From Pseudoduganella guangdongensis (GTDB lineage Bacteria; Pseudomonadota; Gammaproteobacteria; Burkholderiales; Burkholderiaceae_D), in NCBI RefSeq assembly GCF_009857475.1, contig NZ_WWCJ01000019.1:1-64000 (forward strand): 64,000 nucleotides of DNA. The letters are read 5' to 3'. The notes beneath the pieces are model-generated. The model did not search any database, was not told where the DNA came from, and saw only the letters and a program-made list of their open reading frames with translations. This document shows, piece by piece, positions 60,833 to 64,000 of the stretch. Made by a program: the position numbers and the translations under genes. Within the stretch, counting starts at the first letter, position 1. Every line of letters starts with the position of its first letter.

Positions 60833-62746
60833 ATGCGCATCGCATGCAGTGTACCGTTGTTGGGACTGGCAGTCGGCGGCGCGGCCCTGGCCTCCGGGGA
60901 CGCGGCTGTGCCGGACAACTTTGCCAACATGTCGCTGGAAGAGCTGAGCGATGTGCGCGTGGTGTCGGTGTCCAAGCGCGAGGAGCGGCTGGGTGATGCG
61001 GCAGCTTCGATCTTCGTCATCACGGCCGAGGACTTGCGCCGCGCCGGCGCGCGCAGCTTGCCCGAAGCCTTGCGCCTTGCGCCCAACCTGCATGTTGCGG
61101 CGGCGCCGGGCGGCACCTACGCGATCACGGCGCGCGGTTTTTCCGGCAATGGCACCAATAAGCAGCTGGTCATGATCGACGGCCGTTCGATCTATTCGCC
61201 CCTGTTCTCGGGCGTGTTTTGGGACGCGCAATACCTGCCCATGGACTCGATCGAGCGGATCGAGGTGGTCAGCGGCCCAGGCGGCACGCTGTGGGGCACC
61301 AATGCCATGAATGGCGTGATCAATATCATCACCAAGCCGGCGGCGGCCATGGCGGGCAGCGCGCTGGATGCGAGCTGGGGCCGGCTGCAATCGGGCCTTG
61401 CCTTCAGCCACGGGGCTGGGGCCGACGGAGGCGCCTGGCGCGCTTACGCCATGGACTACGCCATGCCCACCGGCGCCCGCCTGAATGGGCGCAAGCTGGG
61501 CGATGGCTGGCACTTTGCGCAGGCGGGTTTGCGCCGCGACTGGCAGTGGGGGCGCGATGCCTTTACGCTGCAGGGCGATATCTACCGCAGCAACAAGGGA
61601 CAGGTCGCAACCCGCGAGATCCCGCGGCCGCCGCAGGCGCACCTGCGCGGCGCGAACCTGCTGGCGCATTGGACCCGTCAGTTGCAGGACGGCGGCAGCT
61701 GGAGCCTGCTGGCCTATCTGGATCATACCGAGCGCGAACACACCGGCACCTTCCATGACACCCTCAACGTGCTGGATGTGCAGGGCACGTATAACCTGCC
61801 GCAGTTCGGCCGCCATGCATTGGCGCTTGGGGCCGGCTACCGTTTTGCGCGCGATAACGTCACCAATGTGAGCGGCATCGCCTTCCTGCCGCCCCGTGCG
61901 CGGCTGCGCTGGGGCAGCCTGTTTGCGCAGGATACGGTGACCCTGTCCGACCAGTTCAATCTGATCGCAGGCCTGCGGCTGGAGCGCAACGCCTATACCG
62001 GCACCGAGTTCCTGCCCAACCTGCGCCTGGCGTGGAAGCCGGCGGACGATGCGCTGTTGTGGACGTCCCTGTCGCGCACCGTGCGCGCACCGACCCGCCT
62101 CGACCGCGACACCTATATAGTGCAGGGCGCGTTAAGCCTGCGCGCCGGGCCGCACTTCGAATCGGAGGTGGCGCGGGTGCTGGAGCTGGGCTATCGGCAG
62201 CAACTGGGGAGTCGCGCCAGCTACTCCGTCACGCTCTTCGGTGCGCGCTACGACCGTTTGCGCACGGTGACGGCGGTGCGCCTGCCGACGCTGTTTACCA
62301 TCACCAACGATATGGAAGGCAAAACGCGCGGCGTGGAGGCATGGGGCAACCTGCAGCTGGCGCCGGACTGGCGGCTGGGCGCGGGCTTCACCGCCATGCA
62401 TGAAAAATTCAAAATGAAGCCGGGCGTGCTCGACATCGCCAATTCGACGCGCGAAAACTTCGACCCCACCCACACGGCCCGCCTGCGTTCATCCTGGTCG
62501 CTGGCGGAGGGGCGCGACCTGGATGTGACCGTGCGCCGCGTCGGCCGCCTGCGCCACACGGAAATTCCGGCCTACACGGCGCTCGACCTGAACCTGAATT
62601 GGCGCCTGCGGCCCGGCCTGGACCTGCAATTCGGCGCCAGCAATGCGCTGGACCGCGACCACGAGGAAACGCCCGGTACCCAGGTCAGCAGCCCGCGACT
62701 GTCGCTTGGACGCGGCGTTTATGTGCGGGTCATAAGCCGCTTCTAA
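60833..62746 (+). CDS. TonB-dependent receptor
   Basis: 637 residues from ATG 60833 (GAAGGAGTGTTC). Signal peptide, plug with S-L-P-E-A-L-R-L-A-P-N-L-H-V and the D-S-I-E-R-I-E-V-V-S-G-P-G-G-T-L-W-G-T-N-A-M-N-G-V block; barrel to the C-terminal Phe. Ligand unknown; the adjoining small Cys/His protein and TolC lipoprotein suggest a metal-related transport context. Confidence 0.9.
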   Translation: MRIACSVPLLGLAVGGAALASGDAAVPDNFANMSLEELSDVRVVSVSKREERLGDAAASIFVITAEDLRRAGARSLPEALRLAPNLHVAAAPGGTYAITARGFSGNGTNKQLVMIDGRSIYSPLFSGVFWDAQYLPMDSIERIEVVSGPGGTLWGTNAMNGVINIITKPAAAMAGSALDASWGRLQSGLAFSHGAGADGGAWRAYAMDYAMPTGARLNGRKLGDGWHFAQAGLRRDWQWGRDAFTLQGDIYRSNKGQVATREIPRPPQAHLRGANLLAHWTRQLQDGGSWSLLAYLDHTEREHTGTFHDTLNVLDVQGTYNLPQFGRHALALGAGYRFARDNVTNVSGIAFLPPRARLRWGSLFAQDTVTLSDQFNLIAGLRLERNAYTGTEFLPNLRLAWKPADDALLWTSLSRTVRAPTRLDRDTYIVQGALSLRAGPHFESEVARVLELGYRQQLGSRASYSVTLFGARYDRLRTVTAVRLPTLFTITNDMEGKTRGVEAWGNLQLAPDWRLGAGFTAMHEKFKMKPGVLDIANSTRENFDPTHTARLRSSWSLAEGRDLDVTVRRVGRLRHTEIPAYTALDLNLNWRLRPGLDLQFGASNALDRDHEETPGTQVSSPRLSLGRGVYVRVISRF

Positions 62747-62771
62747 GGCTGCCATGTTAATATCGCAGCCC

Positions 62772-63119
62772 ATGAATTCCATGATCCGTGTCATTGTGCT
62801 TTGGCTGATGCTGGTGGCCGTGCCTTTCCAGGCCGTGGCCGCTGCCGGCATGCAGCTATGCGGCGTCGCATTGCCGGCGCCGCAGGCCAGCGCGCACGAT
62901 CATGCCGCCATGCAGGCGGACAGCCATCACGATTGCGGCACCAGTGCAAAATGCTCCAGCATGGGCGATTGCTGTCTGGGCGCCGCGCTGGCGTATGCCA
63001 CGCCGCAGGCGGCCACGGCGCCGCAGCCGGGCACGCGTTTGCGCTTGTCGGACCCCGCGCCGCCATCGCCGGTGGACCTGGCGCTTCCCAAGCGACCGCC
63101 CCGAGCAACCTTTGCCTGA
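62772..63119 (+). CDS. Small exported Cys/His-rich protein
   Basis: 115 residues from ATG 62772. Signal-like hydrophobic N-terminus, one Cys (M-Q-L-C-G), then H-D-H-A-A-M, S-H-H-D-C-G-T-S-A-K-C-S-S-M-G-D-C-C, a likely copper or other soft-metal site. Resembles the small DUF2946/CopL-like proteins found beside copper-efflux genes. 26 nt after the TonB receptor stop, 72 nt before a TolC lipoprotein gene. Confidence 0.72.
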   Translation: MNSMIRVIVLWLMLVAVPFQAVAAAGMQLCGVALPAPQASAHDHAAMQADSHHDCGTSAKCSSMGDCCLGAALAYATPQAATAPQPGTRLRLSDPAPPSPVDLALPKRPPRATFA

Positions 63120-63191
63120 TCAGCGCCGGCCCTTGCGGACCGGCATATCCTGCATCCCCGCGCAGGACGACCTTGCATTGGAAATCACATC

Positions 63192-64000
63192 ATGAATCAA
63201 GCATTCAAGCTGGCGGCCGTTGCCGCCACGGCGGTGTTGCTGTCCGGATGCGCCACGTTTTCGAACGATGGCGGCTTCGGCGCAGTGGCGCAAGCCACCA
63301 AGACCCGCAGCGGCGCCGAGACGCGCATGCTGCGCAACGAAGAGGACCAGCGCGCGCTGGAAGCGCAACTGCGCCAACTGCTGGCCGAGCCGCTCACTGC
63401 CGACGCGGCGGTGCAGGTTGCGCTGCTGAATAATCGCAGCCTGCAGGCACGCTATTGGGACCTGGGCGTCGCCGAGGCGGAACTGGTGCAGGCGGGCCGC
63501 ATGGCCAATCCCGGCTTCAGCTTCAAGCGCAGCCACGGCGGCGGCGACGTCGCCATTGAGCGCACCCTCAGCATGAATTTCATCCAGCTGCTCACCATTC
63601 CGCTGGCCAGCCGCATCGAGGCGCAGCGCTTCGAGCAGGTCAAGCTGGAGCTGGCCGGCGAAGCGGTCGCCATGGCGCACCAGGCGCGCCTGGCGTGGAT
63701 CGAGGCGGTGGCCGCGCAGCAGGGCGTGGAGTACGCCCAGCAGATCAGCGATGCCGCCGAAGCGAGCGGCGAGTTGGCCAAGCGCATGCATGCGGCCGGC
63801 AACTGGAGCAAATACGATGCGGCCCGCGAGCAGGCCTTCCACGCCGACGCCATGGCCGACGTGGCACGCGCGCGCAAGGCGGCCACTGCCAGCCGCGAGA
63901 AGCTGGCGCGCCTGTTGGGCATGCCGGCCGCCGCCGCGCCGGGCGCCGCAGCGGAGGGGCAGGCCCTCGCTTTCCGCCTGCCGGCGCGCCTGCCCGAGCT
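63192..64000 (+). CDS. TolC-family outer-membrane lipoprotein, 3' end outside window
   Basis: Open at the right edge; 269 residues visible. Lipoprotein signal with lipobox L-L-S-G-C-A-T, then the helical outer-membrane efflux protein fold: A-L-L-N-N-R-S-L-Q-A-R-Y-W-D-L-G-V-A-E-A-E-L-V-Q-A-G and L-A-R-L-L-G-M. Outer-membrane channel of an RND/heavy-metal efflux system; membrane-fusion and pump genes should follow beyond 64000. The Cys/His-rich gene upstream suggests copper or silver. Confidence 0.9.
   Translation, partial: MNQAFKLAAVAATAVLLSGCATFSNDGGFGAVAQATKTRSGAETRMLRNEEDQRALEAQLRQLLAEPLTADAAVQVALLNNRSLQARYWDLGVAEAELVQAGRMANPGFSFKRSHGGGDVAIERTLSMNFIQLLTIPLASRIEAQRFEQVKLELAGEAVAMAHQARLAWIEAVAAQQGVEYAQQISDAAEASGELAKRMHAAGNWSKYDAAREQAFHADAMADVARARKAATASREKLARLLGMPAAAAPGAAAEGQALAFRLPARLPE

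Noticed and set aside
1-64000. tRNA, rRNA, IS elements and prophage genes
   Set aside because: None recognised by eye; the only mobile-like signal is the inverted repeat at 14537-14676.

Overview
The window is high-GC, densely packed bacterial chromosome. Its gene content looks like an Oxalobacteraceae-type betaproteobacterium (Massilia/Duganella/Janthinobacterium group): a PEP-CTERM exported protein, a short H-NS-family protein with a W-T-G-R-G-R-x-P-x-W tail, several TonB-dependent receptors, CheW and a chemoreceptor, and a guanidine-II riboswitch ahead of an SMR exporter. The genus is inferred from family content; no rRNA or tRNA gene was seen.

Layout. 1-3490: overlapping or tightly spaced genes resembling a Pseudomonas Fap functional-amyloid operon (three small secreted proteins, a periplasmic C39 peptidase, and an outer-membrane beta-barrel with an N-terminal coiled coil). 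3541-7374: exported metallo-beta-lactamase-fold protein, PEP-CTERM protein, ArsR regulator plus old-yellow-enzyme operon with a tandem palindromic operator, DUF1304 protein. 7430-7819: guanidine-II riboswitch and Gdx exporter. 7722-15530: solute-binding protein, M14/AstE-type hydrolase, acyltransferase, exported protein, azoreductase/pirin operon with divergent LysR regulator, and psd; a 140-bp inverted-repeat element supplies the last codons of both lysR and psd. 15612-20312: two TonB receptors and an H-NS-like gene. 20413-26250: LON-domain protein, PaiB-like flavoprotein, DMT transporter, DUF1294 protein, trpS and a CocE-type hydrolase. The trpS leader encodes a 16-residue peptide with tandem Trp codons followed by a terminator, i.e. 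a trp-type attenuator. 26251-27787: AT-richer patch of small genes, probably acquired. 27788-36872: transporters, HD hydrolase, cheW-mcp, RNase H-like protein, S9 peptidase, small exported proteins.

36975-57683 is the most unusual part: two convergent arms rich in signalling and cell-wall modules. The plus arm encodes a giant penicillin-binding transpeptidase, an HTH protein with a coupled partner, an SPFH-like protein, a Lon-like tandem-domain protein, a zinc-ribbon/SPFH/coiled-coil protein and a Ser/Thr kinase fused to a formylglycine-enzyme-type domain. The minus arm encodes a second Ser/Thr kinase, a SEDS (FtsW/RodA) protein with a large extra periplasmic domain, two FHA-type proteins and an SH3 membrane protein. 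Kinase + FHA + SEDS + transpeptidase is the module set of the actinobacterial pknB/fha/rodA/pbpA locus, assembled here from divergent parts together with proteins I cannot place. I infer a phospho-regulated envelope or peptidoglycan system; no experiment or database search supports that yet.

57712-64000: glycine-zipper protein, M28-type peptidase, persulfide-dioxygenase-like hydrolase, TonB receptor, a small Cys/His-rich exported protein and a TolC-type lipoprotein running off the window. There is no stretch above about 310 bases without a gene; the longest (24055-24366) holds the trpS attenuator. No CRISPR array, IS element or phage gene was recognised.
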